This document shows positions 33,001 to 48,000 of a stretch of 64,000 bases of DNA, one piece after another (within the stretch, counting starts at the first letter, position 1; each line of letters starts with the position of its first letter). Origin of the DNA: Spisula solida (Eukaryota; Mollusca; Bivalvia; Venerida; Mactridae); contig OX365949.1 in assembly GCA_947247005.1 (NCBI GenBank), positions 9,000,001 through 9,064,000 on the forward strand, written 5' to 3'. Position numbers and translations under genes: made by a program. The notes beneath the pieces are model-generated. The model was not told where the DNA came from, searched no databases, and worked only from the letters and a program-made list of their open reading frames with translations.

Positions 33001-36000
33001 ATTATAATTGATTTTAAATGTATTTTGTCAATCATATAAGTAAGACACTATTAAATCAAGGTCATTCTCATACATTAGTGTGAAGAATAGCTGGTTGTAT
33101 GGTCAAGGTTAACTCCTGTATATGACAGAAAGTGAGAGCATTAACTGATTGGTAGTATAATGGTATCCCACTGTGCAATCTGATTAGAGTCTGGTCTTGA
33201 TGTACTTATAAATCTTGAAAACGCACACATACAAATTAACCATTATAGATCCCCTGTGGGTATTTGGTTAATTTGTCAAGATTTTTTATCAATGTTTGAA
33301 TAAAATGGTGCATTTTCCTGCACTTTTAACTTTAAAATCATACCTAAAAATAATTATAAAATAGTGCTACTAATTAAATCGACATGAGCATTTAAAAAAT
33401 ATTAATGATCTGACCATTCAAGTTTTACCATTCTAACATTAATTTTAAGAAATCCAAATTTATACAAACATTTTTTTTTAATGTAATGCGATTTCCTACA
33501 CTATATACAGTTTAACTTTAATGTTTGGATATAAAATTGTACTAGTATATTTAATTTATCAAACAAATTTAATGAAATGAATGCATATTTAAAATGATTA
33601 CAATAATATGGTGATCATTACTTTCCACTCAAACATTTAATACTATAGAAATCTTAATTAATCACATCAACAAGCAAACTTTTTAAAAAAAAATTTCCTC
33701 ACTGTTATGTCAATGATTACATGCATCTTACATTAAGCTATCAATTCTTCAAGTCAAACTTTATGTTTTAATTATCAATGGCATTAAATGGTGATAACCA
33801 TTGACATCATTATGTAAGCTCTGGCTGACCACCTGTTGATTGCTTAATTATTCATGCCTGGGGGGCAATACAATCACAGGATGTCTTATAGAATAGCAGC
33901 ATAGAAAAGCTGGACTGGACTCATGGACTGGACTGGACTTGTGGGCTGGACTCATGGACTGGACTCATGGAAGCAGATATTTGACCTCAGGTAACCAGGT
34001 TTTTGCCCTCTCAGAATTTCAAGGTTATTCAACGGTGCACGAAAAAGCCGTAGTACTGTAAAGCCTTTTTGTAAATCTACGCACATATATATATTTTAAT
34101 CACCAACATTGTATACCCAGACCCATACAAATATAACACAAACATTATTAAACATATCTGGGACAAATGAAAAATATTCGCTAATGCCTCTCTAGCTTAA
34201 ATAAAATAATGTGTTATTCAAGCAAAGGAATTTCTTAGATTTTTGTATTAATATCAAATACACCCAACAAATGTTTGTGTGATTACTAATTAGGTCTGGA
34301 TATATTTCCAGGCGCGTAGCGGGAGGGGGGTGAGGTCCAGACCCCAAGTGTCTGTGGACTTTAAAGGCGTTGCAGATAAAATTTGGCTAAGCTATTTGAA
34401 ACAAATCATATGTTTCATCCTAGTATTCAATAGCCTGATACAATTTTCCGCCTACAAACATTCAACTTGTGTCCTTCTGGAGTAACATTTTAAGAGACTG
34501 GACACTAATGGCTGTATACCTGTCAACAGGAAACCCCAAGGGAGTTATTAACATTAGACCACAGAACTTGTACAAACTCCTATAAAGGGTTCAGCTGAAC
34601 AATTCAAAGGTCAGCAAATGATACCAGGGACATGTCTGTCTGTGAGCCAGTAATAACAAATCCCAGAGAGATTTAAGTCATGGGTACACTGAAAAAGATT
34701 AAATATACATCTGCCTTAAATTAAATTTCGCAAATTTCTATTTAAACATGTATTTCATACTATGCCCTTTCTTTTTATATACATAATTTTTAAATTAATA
34801 TTTTCCTAAGAAACTACTAGTATAGATTAATTTAGACAATCAACTTGGAAAAGTAAAAGTTGACAAAATGTTATGCATTGAATTTACGTTTTTCCTGCTT
34901 GCGGCAACTTTGGCATTGGACAGCTGGTTCAACCATTCCCAAAATGCATTGATCGTCCCCGGATCCTAAGCAAACAAATTTAGCCAAGAAAAGTCAAAGT
35001 TTAAAAGAGACATAACTCCTTTTAAATCTTAATATGGTATTTGATCTTGTCCAGTAGCACCTATATAATTTACGACATTATATCAGTTTTACGACATTCA
35101 AATCTGTATAGACACTCAATTCTTAATCTGTATAGACTTTCGCTCCTTCCGTTCAGTGGAGTCGACGCCATTTCAAAACTCCATAAATATTGGCTTGAAA
35201 GCCGATATAAGACGATTGTCAGTACCAATCGGTTGAGGTGCGGATGGATTCTGTATTGTTTATAACCCCTTTAACTGCCTAGACCATATGTTTTAACTGT
35301 CAAGTTGGTATAGAGAAAATATTTGTATAAGAATAGTTCGTGGGATACATTCGCATTGCAATCCTGTCTATATTTTAATACAGGCTCTCTATTTTTAAAA
35401 TTATGCAAGTTCCTGTGGTCCAATATACAGGGTGGACAAGTGGTCTAGTGGTAAGAGCTACTGACCCCCCCCCCAGTTGGCCTCTGAGTGAACATTTTAT
35501 ACATCCCAAAAATGGTAAAATCATTAAAATATTACCAATTGATCTGGCTATGGATCGATAAAAGTCTAGATATTACGTAAAGAGGAATCAAGTGCAATAA
35601 AATGTGCCCCCCTGTTAAAGAAATTATTTTTAAAATATTGTTAAACTCATCTTATTTTCTGTTGATATAGCAGTACAATTTTAATACCTTAACTTCTGAA
35701 TTTAAAAGCTAAAAGTGCAGGAAATTGCATGATTTTAATTTCGAGGAGTGAAAAACTTCGCTGGGAGGAGACACGCCTCACACACTCACCCCAACATAAC
35801 ATTCCACAAAACCGAGGGTATGGAAGGCACTTTTGCGAGAATAAGCCCCCCTGAACAAACTTCGTTCAGACCCCCCCCTTGGACAAGACCCCCCGGGCAC
35901 TTTTCAGACAAAAACACCCCCCTGGACAAACTTCGTTCAGACCCCCCTTGGACAAGACCCCCCCAGACGAGGGTATGGAAGGCACTTTTCCGAGAAAACA

Positions 36001-39000
36001 TACCCCTGGACAAACTTCGTATAGACCCCCCTTGGACAAGACCCTCCGGACAAGGGTATGGAAGGCACTTTTCCGAGAAAACACCCCCCTGGACAAACTT
36101 CGTTCAGACCCCCCTTGGACAAGACCCCCCGGACAAGGGTATGGAAGGCACTTTTCCGAGAAAACACCCCCCTGGACAAACTTCGTTCAGACCCCCCCTT
36201 GGACAAGACCCCCCGGACAAGGGTATGGAAGGCACTTTTCCGAGAAAACACCCCCCTGGACAAACTTCGTTCAGACCCCCCCTTGGACAAGACCCCCCGG
36301 ACAAGGGTATGGAAGGCACTTTTCCGAAAAAAACACCACCCTGGACAAACTTCGTTCAGACCCCCCCTTGGACGAGACCCCCCGGACAAGGGTATCAGAA
36401 ATACCCCCCCTGGACAAAAAAAAGTGCCTTCCATAGGGGGGGGGTGCGGATATTTTCTGGAATAGCCCATTTCAGCGTAGCTTTTCAATTAAAGTGACGA
36501 ATATTATTAAAGAACTACATCATAGCAACAGGTGTGTGGCAAAATAATACAATTCACGTAAATAAAATAAAACAATATCAAGAAATACACGTAATACAAT
36601 GATAATTTTCACCTCTTTTGCTGGGGGATCAACTGTTTACGAAAAATGCGCATGCGCAATGAAACAAACAAGTTCATCTATTTATAGCCATGGGATTGCC
36701 CGAGTTGTTGATAAAGCTAATTTTAGCTTACAACAGCAGGGCTTCCTCTGGAGAATATTTAGCTTTCGCCACTACATTCGCCAAATGGAAAAAGTTGTCG
36801 CCACTTTAGCGCCACTTGGGCCAAATCTTTTCTCAATATTTCTAATATATATTTGACTTCATGTATATGTATTAAAAATTACAATAATAAATTGCTGTTT
36901 CCTGTGTGTTTTGAAACTGTGAAACTATGGTTAAGCACTAAAATATTGCATTCTTTTTGTTTCTCTAATCTTCAGTGAAATCTTGACTTCAAATCAAGTC
37001 AAGAGGTTATATAATTGATGACCAGATCACTCGTACTGGCACATTGACAAGTTACTAAGTTCATGAAATAAAGTTCAGTTCATTAAATAGTCTGATGGAT
37101 CAATTAGACAGACTGGCCCATTCTAACTGTAATTATTTCTTCAGTTCATCACTAGACTTATCAAACTTTCAAGTTTCTCATTGAAACAATTTTACAAGTG
37201 TTAAAATTTCAACAGTAAAGTAATCTAACGTCATTAATTGCCAATGAGACCCATTGATCAAACAATGTCACGCTTCAATCGTAATCACCTTGGTAACCTG
37301 GCTTCACCCGACACACTACAGGGGTGCAATAAACAGATAAACATGTCAAATTGTGTAACCCTTGCTAATTGTTTACATTCTACAAATTGACCAGAAGAGA
37401 CCATTTACGACAATTTTATGACATAAGCATGCAGTGAAATGGATCTTTTACGACATTAGGTCAAATTTTGTAAAGAATTTAGCTTTCGCCATGAAATTCG
37501 CCAATTTGATTTTTTTATCGCCAAATGTTTGATAATGGCGCAAATGGCACCATTTGTGACTGACAGCGTAGGCCCTGCAACAGGCATCAACAGAATCAGC
37601 AACCCGAAACGGAGTCAGCAAAAGAATAATTTTGACAAAATACGTCGTTATTGACGTCTAACTAATTGACCTCAGAGTTTTTTACTAATTGGAAATTGAT
37701 ATGACTATACGACTTCAATCGTCGTCTGCGTGCACTCTAAACTAAGATAGACAACTCTTAAACAATATGTACAGTCAATAGGAGTTAATTCCCATTATTT
37801 TAGAGGCTCAATACGGGGAAAATAAAGTATAATTAGTAAATAAATGCGAAATGTCGGCTACTGCTAGTCTTCATGCAATTAATGGCTTAAAATAGTGACC
37901 CCTTTGTGGCCCCAATTACAGTACACAGTGTTACGTTAAAATTACCAAAAAGGTGACAAATATTTCAGACTTGTGCCCAGGATTATTAAAAGGTAAATTA
38001 TTTTCTTCAAACCCACATCGTATCCTAGAAAAAGTGAGAAAACATGCAAAAATTGTCGGATACTGCTCGCCTACCAGTAGTGACTGTGGAGACATGTGAC
38101 CAGCTAGACAATTTTAAGTTTTTAACTTTAAGATTTACCGATGAGTCACCAGTTTTTGTTAGGGTAAGGATATAACAGGCGATAAATGATCAAATGCACA
38201 TCATCGTGAGATTATAAAGTTAACAAAATGTAGAAAAATTACTGGAGTGTGCATAAAAAAACATACGTATACCTGAAATCGTGACCTTTGAACTTATTGT
38301 CGTAAAGTCACGTATGATCTAGTTTTCACCTTGAACGTAGCATAATTCTAAACTTAAATGATTCCGTATGCCATTAAAAGTGCAGTCTGTTACAAATTTG
38401 CAATTTAAATGAATAATTTAGAAACTAAACTAAAAAAACAGAATGTCTTTGACTTTCCGACTGTACATTGTTACGGGAGCGTACCTCTAGCCACTTCAAA
38501 CAATGAAATCTATGTCTCCCTAAAAACTTGTCTATATTGGGGCCCCATGTGGTGAAATTTTAAATTTGTTTTTAAATTAAGTAAATTTGGAGTAGTACTT
38601 ATCACACTGTGTTCTCAGTCTGGGTGTTACAGTATGTGGTAATAAATAAAATGCGTAATGAAAATGGCATGTAAACATAATTAACACCACATGAAGAATA
38701 CCATTTGGAATAATTACTACCCGTATTTAACTCCTTGTCAAGGAGACAACTATGATGAGTCGTCAAAAATGATTGTCTCAATTGTATACAGTACAGGTCA
38801 TTTCGTAAACCGGATAAATCGTAACAAAAATAGTATTGGCGAACGCGTAACTGCCGATTTATTGCTTTTATTCGTACAAGTATATTATAAATATGGCTTT
38901 AATATCATCATAGAAATGTGTTTTAAAGGTGTTAAAATAGTTTGATATTCAAAATGTATTTATTATTTCGTTAATATTTACGGAATGAATAGCAAATTAT

Positions 39001-42000
39001 ATTGCAAATTTTTTTGAGGTCGGTTACCAATTAGCCGAAATATGGTTACAAACTGTTACAAAATAGCCGAAAATGGACGGTTACGAATAAGCCTGGTTAC
39101 GAAATAGCCGCATTTCTCTCAATTGATACCCACTATTTGTGTGATTATTAATTTGGGTAATTTTACTATGATAACAATGTAAAGGATATGTTTGAGTTCA
39201 ATTCATCCAAGCACATATTTCAGGAGGAGACACGAAAGTAAGAGACAGAGGTAAACTGTGTTTTCCGGAATTTAATGTTTAGGGGTTTATCGGTCTAGAT
39301 TCTCACTATCGACCAATGCTAACCACTAGGGTCTTTCTGTAATTAGTCCGAATGCTCCCTCAGATTAGTTCTGGATAAATTGTCTTTTATTTACACTGAC
39401 ATGTTGACCTTTTGATGGAATGATCGTCGTCAAAGAACTTAGATGTATTAAGCGGAATGATCGAGTAGCATATCGTCCGTGATTGGCTCCCAGCAAGATA
39501 CCACCATGTCTAAGAAAATAGACCCTAATGTCACCTGCAGATAAATGACGTTTAACAGAACATTAATATTTTGTCTTACAACAATCGCTGTTTCTGAAGC
39601 TCGAAACCGATGGCGAGAAAATATACCCATTTTCAAGTTAAATGTATTATTTGTGATAAAAACATTGTCATTGAGGTCGTAAAATAGTGTTGTTGTTGTG
39701 TTCAAGCAAGATTTTCACAAATTCAGCCTACCTGTTCGCTCTATGCGCTACATGATTATAATTGCAGCCAAAGGTATATTTCGGAACGTCTTGAACTTTG
39801 TTGCTCAATTCCATAATCCCAGAAAATAGGTTTTATCCTATAATGTGAATATGGTGTATAGCAGCAGTGTATACAAAACATTTTTTTCATGGTTTATAGA
39901 ATATTAAATGCGGTTAAGGGTGGACTTGGAAGTTTCCTTATTTTTTTCTTGACTTTACTGCCACTAAAGTTATTCAACCTTTAAATTATTGAATATTTCA
40001 TTTCAGGAGTCAGTGAATTTGAATGCCTGTCGTAAATACTGCAGAAGAGTAGCAATACCATTCTTTGCTGGAAATGCAACATTGGCAATTTCTATACCAT
40101 GGTTTAGCTCAGGCAAGACAGACGATTCCAAGGGAGGAAAGGAAGGTATAAAAAAAGTTTGGTTAATGAAAAAATAGGAAAAATTAAAAGCCCTTCTACT
40201 CTCCCTCTATAAGAACAAATTGTACGATAAACCAACAATTTATTTTTATATGCACATATAGTGGAACGCTTTGTGGCCTGGTGTAGTAAAAATTATTGAT
40301 GGCTCGTCACTATGGTACTGTATTACTACATGTAACATTACGTAAATGTTATGTAAATCTATGTAACTACATTTTTCTCATATATTATAAATGCAAATTC
40401 CTAAGAATGTTTCACTAAGAGGAATACATGACTGTATATAATATAAATGTAAAAATATTGATAATTGAATATTGAGCATAGGTTGGGCCACAGTATCGCC
40501 AGTAGAGCAGGAACCAGAATAAATAAAAATATTTAAACGTTCAGTAAGTTTTGATAATTTAAACATGTTTAGTAAATCTGTCACATCACAGTAGAGATAT
40601 ATAAACATGTGGCAGTCAAAATCAACAGGGCACTTCAATTTCTCCTCACTACATTCATATTTGTTATTTTAGGATCTCTTTGTGCAGAAATATGCCAAAA
40701 CTTATGGCAAGAAATTGTTTTTAAAAGTAAAACGCATTGTGCTAATAATTTCAACATAGTTTTACCAATATTTACGGAAAACTAGCGTAAAAGTTAAAAC
40801 AGTACCCATATGATAAAATTACATGTATACTGTTTGAGCAGCAGCGACAAATTTCTCAAATTATAGTCAAATGTTTTTGTGATAGCTTTTGTTTTATTTT
40901 AGATCAGCAGGGTGGTCAGGGCACATGGAAAAGAGTTATGATTGAGGCTGACAGATTATATGCAGAAAATGAAGTGGAGAACTTATACTCATATTTGATC
41001 CAGTACAAGGTAAGTTGGGTACTTTTCAGTTGAATCAACAGGGGTTCTATTTGACTCAGAAGTAGGGGTTTTGACCTTTGAAATTTCCAAAAAGCCACAT
41101 TTGGACCCTCAAGATTTTGGTTTAAAGGGTAATTTTTATGCCCCCCTATCGATAGATGGGGGGCATATAGTGATTCACCTGTCCGTCCTTTCGTCCGTTC
41201 GTCCGTCCGTCCTGGTTAACCCAAATTGACCGTTTCTTCTAGCATTAATATGGCTTGCTACAAAGCTTTCATACTTGCATGGATGTTGTGTATGAACACT
41301 CTCCACACGCCAGTATCACCTAACCCCATTTTGACCTTCACCTTGACCTAATTTTGGACTTAGACTTATTTATGGACAAGGCTTCCACAGGGGGCATGAG
41401 CGTTTATTGAACGCAGTCTTGTTTTCTCTTAAAATCATGGGTATTTTGCCTATAATTTATAAAATAGTAAAGTTTAGTCAAAAGTATCAAATAACCCTTC
41501 AGATTTAGAAGCTTGGGAAACCACTGAATTGAGGAGGCCAGAGTGTTAAACCTGTTTAGCAGGGCATTCATTAGCCTCCAATAGTAAAGAGTCAAAATAT
41601 TGCAAGAAGATTTGTATCACTAAGTACTACTATAATGACTTTTTCAATCAAATATTCAAGAGTTGAAACGGCACGTTGGTAAAAAAAATACAGGAGTCAA
41701 CAGTCAAATGAAAGCTCTGGTTGAGCCTCCATTCATTGCTGGGCTTGAGGAACTAGCATACTAATGCTAGTGATTATTTCAGAATGCAAGTTAAAGATTA
41801 ATTAATACATGCAAGTTAAATTTTGCAAATAAAACTTAACTAAGCAGGTTATGTTTCTAATGATGCCTGTAGCTTATAAAATCAATATTAGCTGGGTTAG
41901 TTTTCACTATTGCCAGGGAGTCAATGGCCAATTAGACAGAGATAAAACCAAATGACCAAACACATAAATAAATGACTTTCTCAGTTTAAACCAAAAACAA

Positions 42001-45000
42001 AGAAACAGGGTTAAAAACAAGTCAATATTTGCCTGATCACGTGTTGACATAAATAAATCTGATATCTTTCCACTCTTTAATAATTGTTGTTTTCTCTTGT
42101 ACCAAATCAATGTTGGTGATACACAAAGAAACTGTCATGAACTGCATCATCTGTTTTGTTTATGTAATTTATAATACAGAACAGCCTCTCTTGAGCAACA
42201 CCCTTGGGGAAACTCAAAGTATGATGGCAGTAGAGAGGCTGTTGCTATGGAGAGGTACGTTAAGGGTTACTTTTGGAACAAAAAACAATGATGTTGCAAA
42301 GGAGAGGTTGTTGGTCAAGTGAGGGCCACTCTAGAGAGGTTGCACTGTACATGCCTACCAGAGCCTGCATTAATAAATTAACAGCTCTTGTCTGTACATG
42401 AAAACCTGGAACTTGCATTTATCCAGTATTTGATTTTCTCTGGCACAGACTTGATAATACAGATTCATAGCCATGCACAGGCTTTCTGAGAATTGATCAA
42501 AATAAGAATGTTTTAGGAGGGAAAATCAAGCACATTCAGGGCTTTTTTACTATATACGAGGGGCCTATATAAGGCCCCTTCACAATTTCTTATAGGCCCC
42601 TTCACAATTAGAATTGGCGTCTTGGTTTTTGTCAAATCAACTTCACCACAAAGCACCAAACAATCGAAACATAAATAACAATGATATATTCCTGTAATGG
42701 ACTTGATATGAAGTATTGTATCATAGATACAGGCATGTTTGGGACAAGTGGACAAAAAATTACTTAACATATGAAAAATTAAAACTAGTTGTAACAGTCC
42801 AACGGGTTTTATGGAGTCTGTCAATCGATACATTGAATGTTACTTGTTAAAACTAGATGGCTGCATATACATGTTTAAAGCAGTTGTGTTTAACATAGAA
42901 AATGCTGATTGGAATTTGGTAACTTTGGCTGCCTAAAAAAATGTCTGCTGTATTCAGGTGATCACTAACAGGGGTCTTAATATTCTTGAGTAGTCTTGAA
43001 ATCCCAATTGGCCACACTTAATTTTTTTATCTTTTCTGCAGAAAATTGAAGCTCTTTGATGAAAAAATCATAATATTGACTAAATTATGTTAATTTTAAA
43101 TTTCATAAGCTGAATTTTAACAATAGAACAATGTTTGAAACAAAAGTTTTGTTACACAGATCTGTGCTTATGGTGCCTGAATCAGACTTGGCATCTTATT
43201 TTCAAGATTGGGCATTCATGCCTCAGTAGGACCACTGTTGAAAAATATTTGCCTCAGTGATTATTTATCTCTGGATATTAGTGTTAAAGGACTTTCTGCT
43301 ATAAAACTATTATTAACAGTAAAATCAATGGTTATCTTTAGGTTGCAAGAAATGAAATGTAATTTGTTTTGCCTTAAGCAGAAATATGGCAGCAAGTGAT
43401 TAAAAACATGACCCCTGCTGGTATTATATTGACAAATGGCTCAGGAACTGTGCAGTTAGTGATGATAATGTGTGAATTACTTGTTTGTGTGACACTAATT
43501 CTGATATGGTTTTACACTGTATTGACTGTAAGCACATGTATTGATTTTCTTATAGTGGAAGTATATTACTGTAAACCAACTTAATTTCGCGTATACAAAT
43601 TTCCGTGTTTTTATGCCCCCGTATTGATAGATCGGGAGGCATATAGTGATTCACCTGTCCGTATGTCCGTTCGTCCGTCCGTTCGTCCGTCCGTCCTGGT
43701 TAACCCAAATTGACTGTTTCTTCTAGCATCATTATGGCTTGCTACTAAGCTTCCAAACTTGCATGGATGTTGTATATGAACACTCTCCACACACCTGTAT
43801 CACCTGACCCCATTTTGACCTTCACCTTGACCTAATTTTGGACTTAGACAATTATGGACAAGGCTTCCACAGGGGGCATAAGCGTTTATTGAACGCAGTC
43901 TTGTTTCAATTGCCAGCATATTCGCTGCTACAAATGTTTGCTTTCTAAGTCTACCATAAACGAGACATGTTCGTGTTTATCAAGTGTGGAACATCTTCAA
44001 GAATATTAAATTTAGTGAATTCAAGCCACTTGCAAATTCTGCGAATTTAAATCGCGCGAAATAATTTGTTGGTTTACAGTTGATGTAAAATGTAAGATGA
44101 AGAACTGGTCTTGTTTCATTAATTTATGTTACTATCATTTGGTCATAATTATTTATAATTATATAGACTCAAGTCAATTTTAGCCAGAATTATCCACTGG
44201 GAAATACTTGTAATTAGAATCAGCAGGTGCTGTGACTGGTATGTGTATGTGTCAACATATTGTGGGTGTAGCACTTATGCCCCTAGAGTACTGTAAAGTC
44301 CGAAATTTTTGCGAGGGATAAATTTTTGCTAAATTTGCGTTATCAATATTTTTGCGAAAATTAATGCTCATGAACATAAATAACGGCAGTAAAATGCAGA
44401 ACATACTTCTCTGAAGTTTAAAAATCGCGATTATTAAACGCCGCAAACTAACTCCTAATATCAAATTCGCAAAGGTTTGACATCACAAATATTTATGATT
44501 TTACATTATTCTTGTCAGCTGTGGGTGTGAAACATGACTATTTCTTGTTTTATGCATGTATAATAAGACTTTTAAAGTGTCCCCCATCAAAGATATAGGT
44601 TTTCCTGTGATCTTCACAGATCTATACCATAGATCTACTACATTAAACAACAAACACTTTATAACTTATTATATAGTATAATTGTAATAAGCACTAGGGC
44701 AAGCTAGCTTACTTTCTATTATCAATACATTCATCATTCTATCAGCAACAGATCATCTCATAAATATGCATACACATTAATATACCAACATCATCTCATA
44801 TACATAAAGTACATGTAACAAATTTATAGCACATAACACGCATCTTTCCCCATTTTTATGAACTAAAAATTATACGTCTTGTAAGCTCTAAGTGCCCAAA
44901 GCTGAATGACCACATACCTTCAATCACTGCGCACGACAACTCGTGCGCTATGGTTACCAACATAACAAGTCCTGATTCGTGCAATCAGAAGATCTTAACC

Positions 45001-48000
45001 AATCACAGGAAAGCATTTTCCGTCTTATGCGCTTCGCTTAACCGACAGAAAATAAATTTCCTGTGATCTTCACAGATCTATACCATAGATCTACTACATT
45101 AAACAACAAACACTTTATAACTTATTATATAGTATAATTGTAATAAGCACTAGGGCAAGCTGAACCTAAAAGAACGGGAAAACCATACGTGCGTGCTATA
45201 AACAGTAACTATCAAATTACTAAAATCGCTTTTTAAATTGTTCATTGACATTGTGAAACATCATAATAAAGGACATTTCACATAACCACCGTATGCATAT
45301 TCATAGCAACACTTGTTGTGTCTCTTAAATTCGCATTGTCATGTGTAGATTAAGAAACATCAAGAATCAACATGTTCAAACGTTAATATTGTTTTAAATT
45401 GTTTCACTTTCGAAGTTGAATACAATATCTGAACGTATCAGCACATTATTCATTGGTTAGTTCGCAGCATTCACAAAAGGTTCTTCATAGAAAACCGATG
45501 TAAAAAGTAACGTACACATTGATCACTAACACTGAATCTCGGGGGGTTTCATATCAAACCAAACACGTATCCATTTGATTTCATCGTAACACTGAGTGAA
45601 TTAGAATTACACATATAGGAGAAAAAGAATTGCTCATAATCGGAATGATATCCTCTTCACCCACAATTACCTCAGGTTCACTTACTACACAATAAAAACC
45701 ACTCTTGTCACTTAGGTGGTGCTGTCTGTGCGAGCGTCCTTCAGTAATTCCGGGATCCGAGGTATCTAATCAGCAGCCAATTCAGTCAAGTCATCAAATC
45801 CGTTATAATCATCCTGAAATAAACAGATTGTATGAACAAACACATTCGTATAAACACCGCTAATAAAGGTCAATAACTCATTATCTACACGTATTATCAA
45901 AGCTTAACAGCCTATGTATTATACTCTTCAGCTCAAATATAAAATGACAGACATACCTATTCATATCAAACACAAATGTTAATTGCTTGTTAAATTCATA
46001 CATACATATACTGTACTGATGTGTGTATTGCTTACGGTCCGCAATATTACCCAAACCAGACGTTAATCTAAATTCAAAATTTTATAGATGCACTGATACA
46101 TATAAACATTTAATATGGCGCACTATTGTACCAAAAGTTAATAATAACATTCCCAACTTATAAACATATTCGACGGTATTATATTATACCATGTCCACAC
46201 ATATTATCAAGGCTTGTCAGCCTAGACATACTATTCAATGTCTAGCGATTCTAAAGGCAGCCACGCCGATTCATATCGTCCATTACTTGTTAAAACAGTT
46301 CAAACGTAAACATATCAGATGTTAACATATACAAACGAATCATTTATACCATAACATATTATCACGACTTGTCAACCTGAACTATACCATGTCACACATA
46401 TTATCAGGACTTGTCAACCTGAACTATACCATGTCACACATATCACCAAGACTTGTCAACCTGAACTATACCATGTCACACATATAATCAAGACTTGTCA
46501 ACCTGAACTATACCATGTCACACATATTATCAAGGCTTGTCAGCCTAGACATTCTACTCAATGTCTAGCAATTCTAAAGGCAGCCACGCCAATTCATAAA
46601 CATGCTTATTGTCCATTACTGATTAAAACAATTAGTTTAAACGAAAACATATGTTAGAAGTTAGCATATTGCCCATAACATGTTATAACTAATATCCCGA
46701 CTTGTCAGCCGAACATTATATTCATTGTATAGCAATTAAGTACATGATTGTACGTAATAATATTGCTATCCTGGCTAAGTATATTGATTTTAAAATAATT
46801 TCAACTGTAAATGTGCTATGCTTAAACACGTCATCGAAGTTTTGTCCGCTTAGAAATAATGCTCAAAAACAAGCAAAACACGTGCAATACATAAAAATTG
46901 CTGATTACTATAGCACAGTCAGGGTAATAATACAGTGACGCGGCGGTCGGGTCCACTATTACGGTGTAAAACCAATATAAAGGCTAAAACAGACAGCAAT
47001 ATTTTCATTGCTAAACTAACAAACTATATTCGCACTACCTATACTGGCAATACTTGTAATCTTATGTGTACACATAAACAGCTACGTCACTGTCACCAGA
47101 TCCTAAGTGGATTATAGTTAAATTAACATGCCAAATTGAATTTAAATTTAGTAAACACCTTAACATAAGATCGAATTTATACCATGCCAAGTTAAAGTCA
47201 AATTTATAACAAATATTTTATAACTTATAAATAAATATGTAAACAAGCTTATCATTTCAGTGTCTACCGGTACACATATTATCAAGGCCTGCAAGCCTAA
47301 ACAAAATATTCCATGACAAGGAATTATGACATAAATGCCCATTTATATGCATTAAGCTTATGTATTTATGATTTTTTATAATATGAACTACTAACATATC
47401 GACGGTATATATACCATGTCCACACATATTATCAAGGCTTGTCAGCCTAGACATACTATTCAATGTCTAGCAATTCTAAAGGCAGCCACGCCGTTTCATA
47501 TCGTGCATTACTTGGTTAAAACTTGAAACAGTTCAAACGTAACCATATCAATGCTATCACTTATAATCTACCAAAACAAAATTGTTCTTCGATCAGGTAA
47601 TTCTTTTCTCAGAAAATTACTCAGTCAATGCTACCCGTCCAACAACCGTTACCTACTTCGATCCGATCATACCGATCATACCGATTCTAACTTTCACCAT
47701 TCGTAGGTGTGCCAATAGCCAATAACATTTTCGATAACTCTACCACCTTCAATTTCCAATATTTAATTCAAAGTTGGTATATTACCAACAACGGTCCTTA
47801 CTAATACAAGAACTCTTGATTTGTCAGTTTTCTAAATTTACCTTTGTGTCCTCCCTTCATCTAAACAAGACTACATTTGCACATTAATTCCCATAGCGTA
47901 TAAACAAAACCACTGTATGACTTATTGGGATACTATACATTTCAAAATTTATGACCCACCGCGAGCAAAAGCACCCATGATTTCGATCACTGTATGACTT

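Larger units (their letters stand above)
30405..36469. mobile_element. 6.07-kb element with long terminal inverted repeats
   Basis: 30405-30451 ('tgggctattccagaaaatat...' through 'ggaaggcacttt') is repeated in inverted orientation at 36421-36469. The two are identical except for C-run length (7 versus 9). Just inside each end is a tandem array (30440-32240 and 35815-36412) whose units contain the inner part of the terminal repeat, 'tatggaaggca'. The 3.5-kb centre is AT-rich and shows no transposase or other coding frame. It is therefore a non-autonomous DNA element. A target-site duplication is unclear; at most 'att' flanks both sides. Confidence 0.8.

Noticed and set aside
35748..36497. 249-codon open frame
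   Set aside because: It is made of the 84-bp tandem unit plus the terminal inverted repeat. A parallel frame is open on the other strand. No start context or splice support.
46358..46530. Possible CRISPR-like array
   Set aside because: Units are contiguous with no unique spacers, and the DNA is clearly eukaryotic. It is a plain tandem repeat.
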